From: Hirudo medicinalis
Lineage: Eukaryota; Annelida; Clitellata; Hirudinida; Hirudinidae
Direction: 5' to 3'
Length of the DNA stretch: 64,000 nt
Assembly (NCBI GenBank): GCA_011800805.1
Contig: MPNW01000062.1
Location: 208,918-272,917, forward strand
Shown here piece after piece: positions 36,101 to 45,099 of this stretch (positions are counted from its first letter, which is position 1; each line of letters begins with the position of its first letter). Below the pieces are notes generated by a model. That model did no database searches, had not been told where the DNA came from, and saw nothing but the letters and a program-made list of their open reading frames with translations. Both the position numbers and the translations under genes were made by a program.

Positions 36101-37456
36101 GTTCTCCTCCTCAAAGGGTGGACTCCCCAGTGCCCTGTATTTCTGGTCTCCTCTGTCCCGAGTTGCTGTCAGGATGCTCGAGTGGCTGAGAAACATTACC
36201 GCCATGGAGCTGGGCTACCGTTTCAACGTGTGTGGTTCTACCATTGCATATATCAATGTGGTATATATTGACATATTGTGATAAGGGTCACAAATGACCT
36301 TCGAGTTCAATAGTAATTGCCAGTTAGGATAATCAGCACATTTTATAATCGAATAGTTTTCCATTTTAATATTAACAGTTTAGTACTAAGTTGGTTCTCT
36401 TATTTACAATTGCCACTACTCTGAATATACCACTAATCTAATGTAGCATCAAAACGTTGTTTACAAAATCAATGCAACACAAATTATCAAGTCAACTTCA
36501 AAATGTTCACATAATTCTGAGATAGGTTCTAACAGTGGCTTGTGGCAGTGCCAATCACACCCTGACGACGGAGGGGGTGGAGGGCCTTGTAACTTCAGGA
36601 TGGAATGACGAAGATTTGAAAGGATGTTCACATTTCCTGGAAACCACCAGCATTGGTCAGAAATCCACAATTGCATATATTGCTAAGTGCATGTTGCAAA
36701 ATGTATATTGAAAGAGTTCTTTTAAAAAAGTCTGAATGTTCATTCTGTCAAGTAAAAGCCATCAAATAAATACATATAAATACATAGATTAAGAAAAAAA
36801 TTAGAAAATTTCAGATGGTAGTGAAACATTGACTGAAACATTTGGAGTGGTTGGATTTCCTTCATTTGTGTTTCTCAATCAAGAAAGTGAGTTCGTTGAG
36901 TTCAGCTTAATTGAAGACAAAACAGTAGATTTGTTCTGCCCCATTCAGGAAACATTGTGTGGAGGGGTCGTTACTGTGCCTTGGACTCCAACCAACTGGA
37001 CGAGTTCTTCAAATTTGTCATCTTGGGAGTTGACGGCAATGTCGTGCCATCGTTACCCGATCCGTGGCTCCGGGAAATTCAATTCAATGACCCGAGTATG
37101 AAGAATATTTAAGTGACAAAAATTTAAAGCTCTAATTCATATTAACAAATTGGTAAAATTATTTTTTATTTATTTACTGGTTAATAAATTATTAAATAAC
37201 CAATGAAACTGTTTTGGCAGTTTTCAGAAATCATCTGCTTTCAAGCCACCCCAATCTGGCCTTTGGCAGCAATAGTGCTGCTGCATGGGCCTCCAGAACA
37301 CTGCCTATGTCCCGACATCAAGACCCACAAAGACTTGCCAAAAAGGAAGCCATCATCAGTGTTGCAAAGAGGCCCAAAACCTCCGTCTATGACGGAAGTT
37401 CAACTAGGCTCCACACTTTGAAGTCTGCAGGGCACGTACCCAGGAGCACCTACTGA
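9681..37456 (+). CDS. Giant multidomain protein: cupredoxin-like repeats, chitobiase-C-like domain, FN3 array and thioredoxin-like C-terminus
   Basis: About 63 exons between ATG 9681 and TGA 37454-37456 join through GT-AG sites with consistent phase into one frame of about 10,960 nt (about 3,652 residues). The start context (gaaATGg) is good and the protein begins MGAATS, an N-myristoylation-like consensus; I see no signal peptide and no membrane segment, so an intracellular location is inferred. Approximate residue order: cupredoxin-like repeats 70-818, chitobiase/hexosaminidase C-terminal-like 825-925, FN3-like 945-1103, low-complexity block 1145-1628, FN3-like 1680-3361, thioredoxin-like 3395-3550, and a basic tail. 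The function is unknown and I do not recognise a named family. Splitting into two genes (before the exon at 22602) is possible but not required, since the frame runs straight through. Exon coordinates are given in the block entries below. The weakest junctions are the exon ends near 10697, 16702 and 17488 and the acceptor at 22601. Confidence 0.75.
11554..11591. repeat. (AAT)n microsatellite in an intron of the giant gene
   Basis: About 12 AAT units immediately upstream of the exon at 11622. Confidence 0.9.
15205..15459. other. 127-bp direct duplication around a single n
   Basis: Bases 15205-15331 are repeated at 15333-15459, separated by one n (15332). The duplicated tract lies in the intron between exons 14973-15089 and 15471-15583. 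It has the same length and geometry as the 6155-6500 gap flanks, so it is read as an unmerged contig overlap rather than a biological duplication. Confidence 0.9.
17111..17111. other. Single ambiguous base
   Basis: An isolated n in intronic DNA of the giant gene. Its flanks are not duplicated, unlike the other two n-containing sites. Confidence 0.9.
18870..19256. repeat. Long imperfect (AAT/AAC)n tract in two blocks
   Basis: Two AAT/AAC-rich blocks (about 18870-18930 and 19034-19256) lie in the intron between the last cupredoxin exon and the chitobiase-like exon. Translation gives poly-Asn with scattered Ile, Ser and Asp. The flanking exons join in phase without it, so it is treated as intronic. 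Confidence 0.85.
19383..20641 (+). CDS. Giant gene, block 2: chitobiase/beta-hexosaminidase C-terminal-like domain (3 exons)
   Basis: Exons 19383-19540, 20367-20473 and 20557-20641 join in phase. The first reads MPEIVGYENRAL, then VHLKCKDPKA and VIYYTLDGGLP; the second reads VRALAVSPGLRRSDVFTSK; the third continues with KFVVLPQDED. The I-x-YTLDG-x-P strand-turn and the later (I/V)-R-A-x-A-x-x-x-G-x-x-x-S-x-V strand are the hallmarks of the chitobiase/beta-hexosaminidase C-terminal-like module (CHB_HEX_C_1 type). This small beta sandwich is non-catalytic and also occurs in eukaryotic proteins such as the N-terminus of DZANK1. No glycosidase domain is present. It links the cupredoxin repeats to the FN3 array and is probably another beta-sandwich spacer or binding module. 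Confidence 0.72.
19601..19636. repeat. (ATT)n microsatellite
   Basis: An ATT run of about 11 units inside the intron between exons 19383-19540 and 20367-20473. Confidence 0.9.
20030..20240. repeat. Possible interspersed-repeat fragment in an intron
   Basis: This is a less AT-rich tract inside an otherwise AT-rich intron, containing GGCAGGGAGTTCCACGATCT and an AGGTAGGAGAG-like purine stretch. It reminded me of dispersed repeats seen in invertebrate genomes, but no second copy exists in the window, so this is a weak call. Confidence 0.25.
20807..22099 (+). CDS. Giant gene, block 3: first two FN3-like domains (5 exons)
   Basis: Exons: 20807-20911, 21035-21187, 21384-21533, 21716-21812, 21977-22099. 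Domain 1 reads SSIIHWNQD, LHVNGVPS, then LTGLSPDSNYNVKII. Domain 2 reads DSILLMWNF, FQVFLNGVPC, then LLSSLKYRTLHKVLV. These fit the FN3 pattern: a Trp in strand B, a (Y/F/L)-x-V-(Y/F)-x-N-G strand C, and L-x-(G/S)-L-x-(P/x)-x-(T/S/R)-x-Y at the E-F tyrosine corner. Each domain is split by an intron after strand B or C, an arrangement that recurs along the whole array and suggests exon-pair duplication. Confidence 0.72.
21821..21918. repeat. (AAT)n-rich intronic tract
   Basis: Two interrupted AAT runs in the intron between exons 21716-21812 and 21977-22099. Confidence 0.85.
22602..24053 (+). CDS. Giant gene, block 4: single 1.45-kb exon coding a prion-like low-complexity segment
   Basis: One uninterrupted exon of 1,452 nt (about 484 residues), ten times the usual exon size in this gene. 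It starts after AG at 22600-22601 with a poor pyrimidine tract, and joins the upstream exon (ending at 22099 in phase 1) in frame; it ends with donor GTATAT. Its composition is extreme: acidic and Asn/Gln/Tyr-rich, with clusters such as YYGYPDYLYL and NNYVGQNTIDDDQ and a short poly-Thr stretch, followed by a Lys-rich patch (KANKSKKIKSK, nuclear-localisation-like) and a CVACRC cysteine cluster near the end. No globular domain is evident, so it is predicted to be disordered. An alternative reading is that ATG 22583 starts a separate transcript; this cannot be excluded because the acceptor is weak. Confidence 0.65.
24412..35636 (+). CDS. Giant gene, block 5: array of about fourteen FN3-like domains (31 exons)
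   Basis: Exons: 24412-24554, 24632-24798, 25117-25230, 25369-25522, 25686-25895, 26006-26154, 26504-26624, 26842-27030, 27176-27329, 27770-27871, 28217-28315, 28472-28567, 28684-28857, 28949-29230, 29406-29626, 29776-30029, 30214-30400, 30532-30974, 31569-31850, 31958-32327, 32501-32685, 32790-32967, 33204-33377, 33598-33720, 33950-34104, 34283-34385, 34928-35012, 35128-35264, 35488-35636 (29 are firm; 30532-30974 may hide a 63-nt in-frame intron). FN3 signatures recur: SILVSWDL then KEKTEYLVTV, FVVEWSTPTLNGGKVDGYQL then KRLYHVTLVAL, and FTVEWNDV then IGYKIFMDG. Exon 31958-32327 inserts an acidic Asp run from GAT repeats between two domains. FN3 arrays are usually protein-binding spacers; without a signal peptide this one is presumably cytoplasmic. 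Confidence 0.72.
27110..27152. repeat. (AAT)n microsatellite
   Basis: An AAT run just upstream of the exon at 27176. Confidence 0.9.
27520..27700 (-). mobile_element. Probable tRNA-derived SINE, copy 1
   Basis: Read on the minus strand, this segment has an A-box-like TTGGCCGAATGGG, then GTTCGCAACCC (B-box, one change from consensus), CAGCCTGCACCGCC, and a distal part shared with copy 3 (GGATGTGA-GGCACT on the plus strand). It lies in the intron between exons 27176-27329 and 27770-27871 of the giant gene, antisense to it. Two related copies are in the window. Confidence 0.6.
31370..31480. repeat. Possible interspersed-repeat fragment
   Basis: An intronic tract containing TGTGCAAATTTCAAGTCGCC and GGGACAGACAGACATACAAT followed by an AT-rich tail. 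The latter phrase resembles tails of dispersed elements in several invertebrate genomes; there is no second copy here, so this is a low-confidence call. Confidence 0.3.
34421..34855. repeat. 20-bp minisatellite, about 22 copies, in an intron of the giant gene
   Basis: The unit CTTATTATATTATTAATGCA repeats head to tail with exact 20-bp periodicity. Variants are few: ATTACAT for ATTATAT in a run of central copies, and AAGGCA or AGTGCA at single sites. It lies between exons 34283-34385 and 34928-35012. The grouped C variants show homogenisation by unequal exchange or slippage. Confidence 0.97.
35936..37456 (+). CDS. Giant gene, block 6: thioredoxin-like C-terminal domain and basic tail (5 exons)
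   Basis: Exons: 35936-36234, 36536-36655, 36815-36886, 36949-37095, 37221-37456. The segment reads ALYFWSPLSRVAVRMLEWLR, then FNVCVACGS, FGVVGFPSFVFLNQE, IVWRGRY and LDEFFKFVILG. This follows the thioredoxin fold: strand plus W at the active-site turn, helix, strand with D/C-G-S, then (F/Y)-G-V-x-G-F-P-S with the cis-Pro and VFLN strand, then the last strand and helix. The CxxC site is replaced (W-S-P-L-S-R-V), so no disulfide redox chemistry is expected. A 62-nt intron (36887-36948) with a perfect GTGAGT donor is needed to keep the fold; reading through it is open in frame 1 but destroys the last strands. The tail of about 78 residues is basic and ends GHVPRSTY before TGA 37454-37456. Confidence 0.68.
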
Positions 37457-37477
37457 CTCAACTAAGTGTGAAGCCTG

Positions 37478-37483
37478 TTTATT
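37478..37483 (-). promoter_or_regulatory. Polyadenylation signal for the Kv2-like gene
   Basis: AATAAA on the minus strand (TTTATT on plus), about 135 nt past the channel stop codon. It lies inside the expected 3' UTR of the giant gene on the other strand. Confidence 0.5.
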
Positions 37484-37515
37484 CCCTCCATAAAAATGTT
37501 GATAAGGCATTTCTC

Positions 37516-37521
37516 AATAAA
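37516..37521 (+). promoter_or_regulatory. Polyadenylation signal for the giant gene
   Basis: AATAAA 60 nt past the TGA at 37456, followed by an A run and a CACTTG/TGTTC stretch. This is consistent with a short 3' UTR and supports 37456 as the true gene end. Confidence 0.65.
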
Positions 37522-37617
37522 AAAAAAACAACACTTGACACTGTTCAATGAATTACGCCAAAGTCACAATGGAACATTCAATCAAACGCAACGTTTCGAT
37601 AACCGATTGTCACGACG

Positions 37618-39891
37618 CTAATATTTCTCTCCATTAGTTTTGATATCCGAGTTCTCGATGTTGCTTAGAGAAGCAGGGGAGTTGAGATCGGAATGCTCGT
37701 CTGTTCCTCCGAGGAGAGTTTCATTGGTAAAGGCGATGCTTCCAGTGCTGAAAGCTTTGTCCAAGGCATTCAATCTCTTCAGGGCTCGTTCGAGTCTCAT
37801 TTGGTCACGGTAGAATTCAGAAAAGTTACTTACGATGATCGGAATCGGAAGGGCAATGACCAGCACCCCGCACACGCAACATAGCGCCCCCACGAGTTTG
37901 CCCCAGTAAGTAGTTGGGTAGACATCGCCATAACCCACGGTCGTCATGGTGATTGCCGCCCACCAGAATGTGTCCGGAATGCTGGCGAATTGGCTCTGGC
38001 CGCTGAGAAGCCGCTGGTTGAAGTGAGTGTGCAATGTCGTCTGCTGCGAGGGAGGAGGGTGCTCTGTGGTTTCATCTGCTGTAAAAAAAAAACTGTATAA
38101 ATTTATTAAATTAGATTACTGCTCTAGATTAGATCAATAAACATATTTCTTAGTTTATTAATTGGCTTAAATGTAGTTGTGTCTTAGCGTTTGTAGGCAA
38201 TTTTTGAAGAAAAATAACAGCTTTGGAAAACGGATAAAAAAAAATAACTTGTTTCAGAGTTGTGTTTTATAAATGTCTGTTCGACGAAGCTGAGTTGAAA
38301 GGTGAGTTGAAATTCATTCTTAATTGGTGATTAATTATCTAATTAGGAAAACGATTAACAGCAATTAAGCCATGATTTAGTGCAGCTTTTAGTTGTCCGA
38401 CAAATTCCTCACATTTGAAGTTTGCGCAATGGCATATCTGCGCGTTTCATCCTCTTTAACCACGAGCTCCTACTTAACATTACTATATAAAAATGTATTA
38501 CAATAAATTCAAGAGCCAACAGCTAGAACTGAAAACGTACATCTTAAAATGGCAATCGAGATCCATTAAAGAAAATAATGAAAATAGGAATCAGGCTACT
38601 AAATATTCTCATCTAATACTCTCCTTATATTCAATGCATTGTTAATTAAAATATTAATAATTAATTAAATGGTTTACCTCTTCCACCTTTCTGCAACTCA
38701 TCCTCCTCCTTCTTCTCGGCAAAGTAAGCCAGGCTGGAAAAGATGAGTATGCCAATGGAGATGAACGTGACCAGGAGACCCAGCTCCTTGTAACTCCGTT
38801 TGAGCGTATAACCCAGAGACTGCAGACCGACTGAGTGTCTAGCCAGTTTGAAGACACGAAAGATCCTCATGATCCTGAAGACTTGCACCAGTCTACGGGC
38901 AGTCTGCAGCTGGTTCCCTGTTATCCTCGACTCGTTGAAGAAAAAGGAAGCATAGAAAGGAATCATGGCTGCGAGGTCAATGCAGTTCAAGACACTCCTG
39001 TGGGTGGAAAAGGATTTTATGATTTTTGTGGTTGATTAAAATTTTTCGTTTCGTGATTGCCCTAACTAGTGAAATATTAGTTAACTACTGTCTGATTATT
39101 AAGCCTCATCGCGTTGTTAGCTAGTTAACAACAAAAAACGCCTCTGACGCTATGCACATGGCGCCTTACAAATTAATTATTATTATTAATGTTATTAATT
39201 ATTATTATTATTGTTGTTGTTGTTATTATTATTATTATTATTATTTTAAAAGGTTGATGTGATGACAAAGTCGATTACAAGTTGTAGTTTTTGTTCTGTT
39301 TGTTATTGTTATTATTAATGTTTTTATGGTTTTACGTAACTAAAGAGTTCTCCTATTTGTACCACTGCTCACTAGCAATTTTTCATTATTATTAATTTGC
39401 CCTCAGCTCCAAGTTCGAGTGATTGAAGATTGTTTGATGAACATTTTTTAATTGCGGGAACGTCGGAACCATCCAACGCGATCACAACGCAGATCCTCAT
39501 CCATGTTATACATCATCACTGTTATTTTCGTTGCGGAAAATAATTTTAGTTTTTATTTTTACAAAATTTGTGCAGTCAAAATCAGTGAATCCTGAGCGAT
39601 TGGAGTAAGGTTTGAATAAAGATTTGTTCTTTCATTCCAAAATTCTAATGCTTGTCGCTCAGATTTATTTTAAACTTCCATTTGAATTTCTGCGACGTAT
39701 CTATCAATTTCCATTATGTGTTATGTGTTGACTTTCGATTAAATCTGTAATTATGTTTCCTGTTTTTTTTGTTCAACTTTGAAAAAAACGTATCGAAACT
39801 TATTTCAAGGATTCAATATTTCTTCATCAGTCGCTTTCGGTTTCAGTCATTTGCTATTTGTAGAAGTAGGTGGAATAATAATAACAACAAC

Positions 39892-39926
<35 letters not shown>

Positions 39927-42900
39927 TAATAATAATAATTTATTATTGAAATCATTAATCATTAATATAATTTATTGAATAATAATATTAATCATTAATA
40001 ATATTACTGAAATTTATGGAAGCAAACAAAAACAATAGTTAACAGTTTAATAAACAACTGAATATAACTGTCAACTTTAAGCAATTAAGGAACTTGTCTA
40101 CAGTCTTTCTACAACAAAGTTTCTATCGACAACTTCACCACGACAAGCTACTCGCTGAAACTTCTCACCAACTTCCCAGTGCCCCAGAACCACATAACAT
40201 AGTTTTAGAACAATTAACAAAACTACTTCAACAAATGCGTAATTATTCGGAGCTTTGTTATTTTAGTTATTTTCGTTTTTTAAATAATTTTAGTTTCGTT
40301 TCATAAATAATTTTAGTTTTTACTATCGTCTTCATTTAATATTTTTAGTTTTTCGTTACGAAAATAACACTGTTATACATCGTAAGACTGCTTTACTTTC
40401 TCAATATATTTGGGACAATATTGATATATAATTATTAATATTAACTTTATTATTATTATCATTAATTCTTTTAAATTATTATTGTTATTGAAAATATGCC
40501 CAAGCAAATAATAAATCCAATGTTCGCAGCCATAAACGTCTTTGGAGGTTAGAGCATGACCTGAAAATTCATATCGATACACGCCCTGGAACTAATTCCA
40601 TCCATTCTCCTGGCACATCAGTCATTCCATCAACGCCCACCACGAAACAAACACTCCTGCATTGTTTGTTTTCCAGGGTTACTGGATTGCATCAGCAATT
40701 CTCATGAAGTTCGCTGTCGAAATTAAAAATTATTGCTTGAACCTGCAATGGTAGTTCTAATAAGAATGTTGGGGTAAACACAGAGTAAGGGTAAACACTA
40801 CAGTGCCTGAAATACTAAGTTTTATAAGCGCTGTAATTAAACAGCCTTATGTTTAAAAATGTCACAAATAGGTACAATAAATTAATGTCAAACAAATATT
40901 GAGCAGTATATTGTGAGTTTTTTTGTGATTCTAATTTGATAACATTTCACTTTTATTCAGTGTGGAAGTCAGAATCAAAAATCTGACGCTGTGTTGTTTT
41001 GGAATTCTTGCTCGGAGTGATAAGAGTTTGAGTTTCTTCTTCGTTTTGAATATCATCGAAAATTTTGCTGCTGGTAATACGCCTACAGCCTTGAATAAGT
41101 GGTTAAAAAATTTAAGAACAAAATCTCGGTTGAAATTCGTCAACACCAACACGATGAAGGTGGTCTAAAAATTATTGCATTTCTTACAAGTGATAGAGTC
41201 GTACCCATTTGAAAAAATTAAATTGTCGTGTTGGTGCCACTTTGCGACGGTATGTTTCACATGCGAATGAAGCTTGGATGTGAAAAATGATACCTTTGAT
41301 GAAGATTCCATATTTATCGAGATCAAATAAAGTCACATTATTATCAACATCGTGGAGAGTGCCTTTCATATATCGCGTTGCTTTCAGGTTGATATGACGA
41401 AAAAAATGCCTTTGACGAAGATGGTCATGCTGACATGTAACTTAAGTTTCACAAAAGTACTTTAAAACCAGGATTTGAGTTTTTACTTTATATTCCTAAG
41501 TATCTCTAATACTAGGGTCGGCCCAATGGCACAACGTTTTGAATATAAATTTTGCATTTGCAAAGTTGTCGAAAATATTGCTAAGAATGATTAATTATTA
41601 ATTTTTAATTATTAAGTAATGTCACACAACCAGATGATTAGGACTTACGTTACCAACACCGATAACGAGCAAACTACAACTGCTTCAACTCCAACCCTGG
41701 TTACAATCATGTGATACCCTCAGATGGAGAACATGTTGGAATCTTCTCGGGGATTTCATTCCTTCTGGAATACAGTTTCTCATTCAATCGTTCAGAATGT
41801 CCGATCAACTCATCCTTTTGAAAACCAATCATTTTAGGCCCTTTCCGAGTTCTCCTGGGAGCAACTCATGACAATGATTGGACATTTTGTCGAATTTTCA
41901 CAAACAAACATTTATATTGTTCTTTTGGAAAGGCGTTGTTAAAAGATGATATCGTAAACAGCCCCTCCACGCTATTATAATCTATTTGCTGTTCCGTAAA
42001 TTTTAATAGATCGTCCAATAAATTTAGTTGCAAGCAATTAAGTGTTCTCATTTAAAGCTCACTATTCAAGTTAAATATCAAATCAGATTAATGTCTTCAA
42101 AACATTGATTAGAGCATAAAAATCTTTTCGAGGTAGTAAACCAGTGTCTGTCTGTTGTGTTATCAAACAGGGACCAAACAGGAATCGAACTCCCAGGGGA
42201 GCAGTTAATGTTGCGGAACATTAACGTCTGCTCTCGTGATGGTTAATGCGCGCCATGAATCAGTCGTCATCGCCGGAAGTGCAAAGATCTTTACAGCGAA
42301 TAAAAGCGGACCTGGCCGCAACCAACGACTTCATGTGACGTCGACGACAAAAGGGAATCAGGCAGTAAATAATGCTAATCCTTTAGAGGGTTGTTTACAG
42401 TGCACTCCAGGATTTACATTACGTTGCCATGTAATTTACAGAATAATTAACCATTCACATTTATACTCGGATGCTGTTGAAAGCTGGGAATGCTTGTTTT
42501 TAACTCCGCAAGCATCGCCTAAAAGTTCCGGCTTGAATATTTAACCACTTCAAGTGCAAACATTCCAGGCAATCGTTTTTATTTCCTTCTTCATTCCACT
42601 GCATTGCGTACTTCCATGTAATCGGAATGGACGCGATGTTAAACTCGTCTGATTGATGCATCCAGAAATATGATGCTTGTTATAAAATTCAGCTGATTGA
42701 TGCATCCGACGATGAATTTAGCACCATGCCCAACTTATACTTCATCTCACCAAAAAGGTTTAATGCATCGAACCAATGCTCACCTTATGAAGCGACACTT
42801 GTTGGGGGATACGAACAGTCTGATGGTATATTCGAGGGTGAACCACCCGATACAGACTGCCTCGATGGAAGCCAGATGTTCGTTGTCCCCGATGATGGTA

Positions 42901-45068
42901 CCGTTGCAATTCTTCTCCTTCAGGGAGGGCATTGTGTTCAGCGTCAGAGAGATGGTGGACAGGATGATGAAGACGACGGAGATCAAAGCAATTGCCTGGT
43001 GGAAAGTTTTTGTTTTTTACTTTTTAATCAGGAACTCACGGATGCGTGAAGCATGGAATTTGTGAAACTCAATTGTTCATTCATGCATGAAGTGGTACTT
43101 CTAATTTTTCAGATTTTATCGTTTCATTGAATATTTGTTTCTTCTTGTGAAATATTAAATTTTATATTATTCCCGACGTTGTGGATCGCGAGACGTTATG
43201 ACCCCAGGTTTGTAATAATCAGATCTCTTGCCAATCATCCGCTGACAAGTTGGAAGCTTTGAATTTATCGCTTTTAAGATGACGCCTGATAGTGAATATT
43301 TTAGAGAAGCTGGTTAGAAATTAAATCTATTTCATTCTTTTATTGCTAGGTCAATCAGTGTTCGAATCTCAAATGATCGATCCGTAGAAATTTGAAAACA
43401 TTTTGGAAAGTTGTAAAATTAGATATAAGAAAAAAAAAGGGATTATTCAACAATAAAGAGGATTGACTGTGAGTGAAAAACAAGACAAAATATTTTCAAA
43501 AGAAATCTAAAAAAAAAAGTGAAATTTAACCAGGACTTCCATGAATAAATTAAAAGAGGAAGATAACATTGGAAGATGAAACCAGAAACAGGATTCATGG
43601 ACACGTGTGTAGTGGTCTAAGTTGACATTATTATGGCGGTTATTTTAGCGTTTAAGTCCTTATATAACTGTTTCTAACTCAGTTAGGTTTGCAAGAATGA
43701 ATCTTTAGAGATTCCAATAGCGGAAGAAGATGGCCCTAAAACCCGAAATATCTCTAGCTATTGGAAGAAATGGTTATGAAGAAAGTTAAGAAAGAAAAGT
43801 CTGAAAGTTTGTTTGGAATTTATGAATTATCAATTAAGCTTTTAATTTTTATTTAAGCCTCTAACATGGAGAATGCTGACACGAAATAAATGGTTATTGT
43901 TTGTTTTGTAAATATTAATTTTTCCTGTACTCGCATTTAGAAAAAAAATAAATAAGAGAATCGAGAACTTAAATCAAAACTGAATTGGAACTAATTAATC
44001 GAACGAACGCGAAAATTGAGGAAACGACCAACATTGGAAAAGGGAAATGGAAACGCCTAATGACGGTCATAAAGAACAACTCCGTGATTTGATTTATTCG
44101 AGTCACTGAAGCGTCCTCTTTGTTCATTCAAATTGATCGAAACTGGAGGTTCCCTTGTCGGGATTTGAACACCATACCTTCCGTACTTTGAGGGCTTCAT
44201 AATTCGAGAAGCGAATGAAATACTTGACATGACATGACTTGACATGACTTGACATGACTTGACATGACATGACTTGACATAACTTGACATGACTTGACAT
44301 GACTTGACATGACTTGACATGACTTGACATTACTTGACATTACTTGACATGACTTGCCATGACATGACATGACATGACTTGACATGACATGACATGACTT
44401 GACATGACATGACATGACATGCAGAGGAATTGAGGAGTGCTGGGGTGGGAAGCAGTTATTTGATAATCGACTTTAAATTAATGAATTACCAAGTTAATCG
44501 ATTGGTTTATTAGCTGAAATGTTGTCTAATCCCCAACATCGCGTCAAATAAATACCCTGGCAGTGATTGACGTCTGAGGCTTCTCCATGATTTCCCAGAT
44601 TTTTTTCCGCCACTTGACGCAGCGGACGCTGTCACTGAAGTCCTCTTCTTTGGCGTAGAGTTTCAGACACTTGTTCTCTTTCCTGATTTCTTCGGTGGAC
44701 ATTTCTTTGATCCTGGTGTAGTGGAACTGACAACATGGCTCCAGCTGGCATTCCTCGATGCCCCAATAATCCAAGTCATCACTAAACGACTGTACACAGA
44801 TCTGGATGAATGTACTGATGAATTATTCAATCAGTGGATGATAGATCACAGTGCAAGTGATTGATTAACGGATGAATGAACGACTACAACATTTACCACG
44901 GAGAAACGAGGCTCCATTTTAACAAATGACTTTTTAACAACTTGATTGCTTCCATCTCTCCTTAGGACGATGGAAATGGAAATCGTTACAGTTGCTTGTG
45001 GATGGAGCCGTCTTAAGAAAACACTTGGAATTGTTGGAATTGTGACGATGATGATGATGATAAGATTG

Positions 45069-45099
<31 letters not shown>

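Noticed and set aside
44057..44415. Minus-strand frames with Met-Ser-Ser-His-Val repeats
   Set aside because: They are products of the TGACA pentamer satellite, and lie inside a channel-gene intron.
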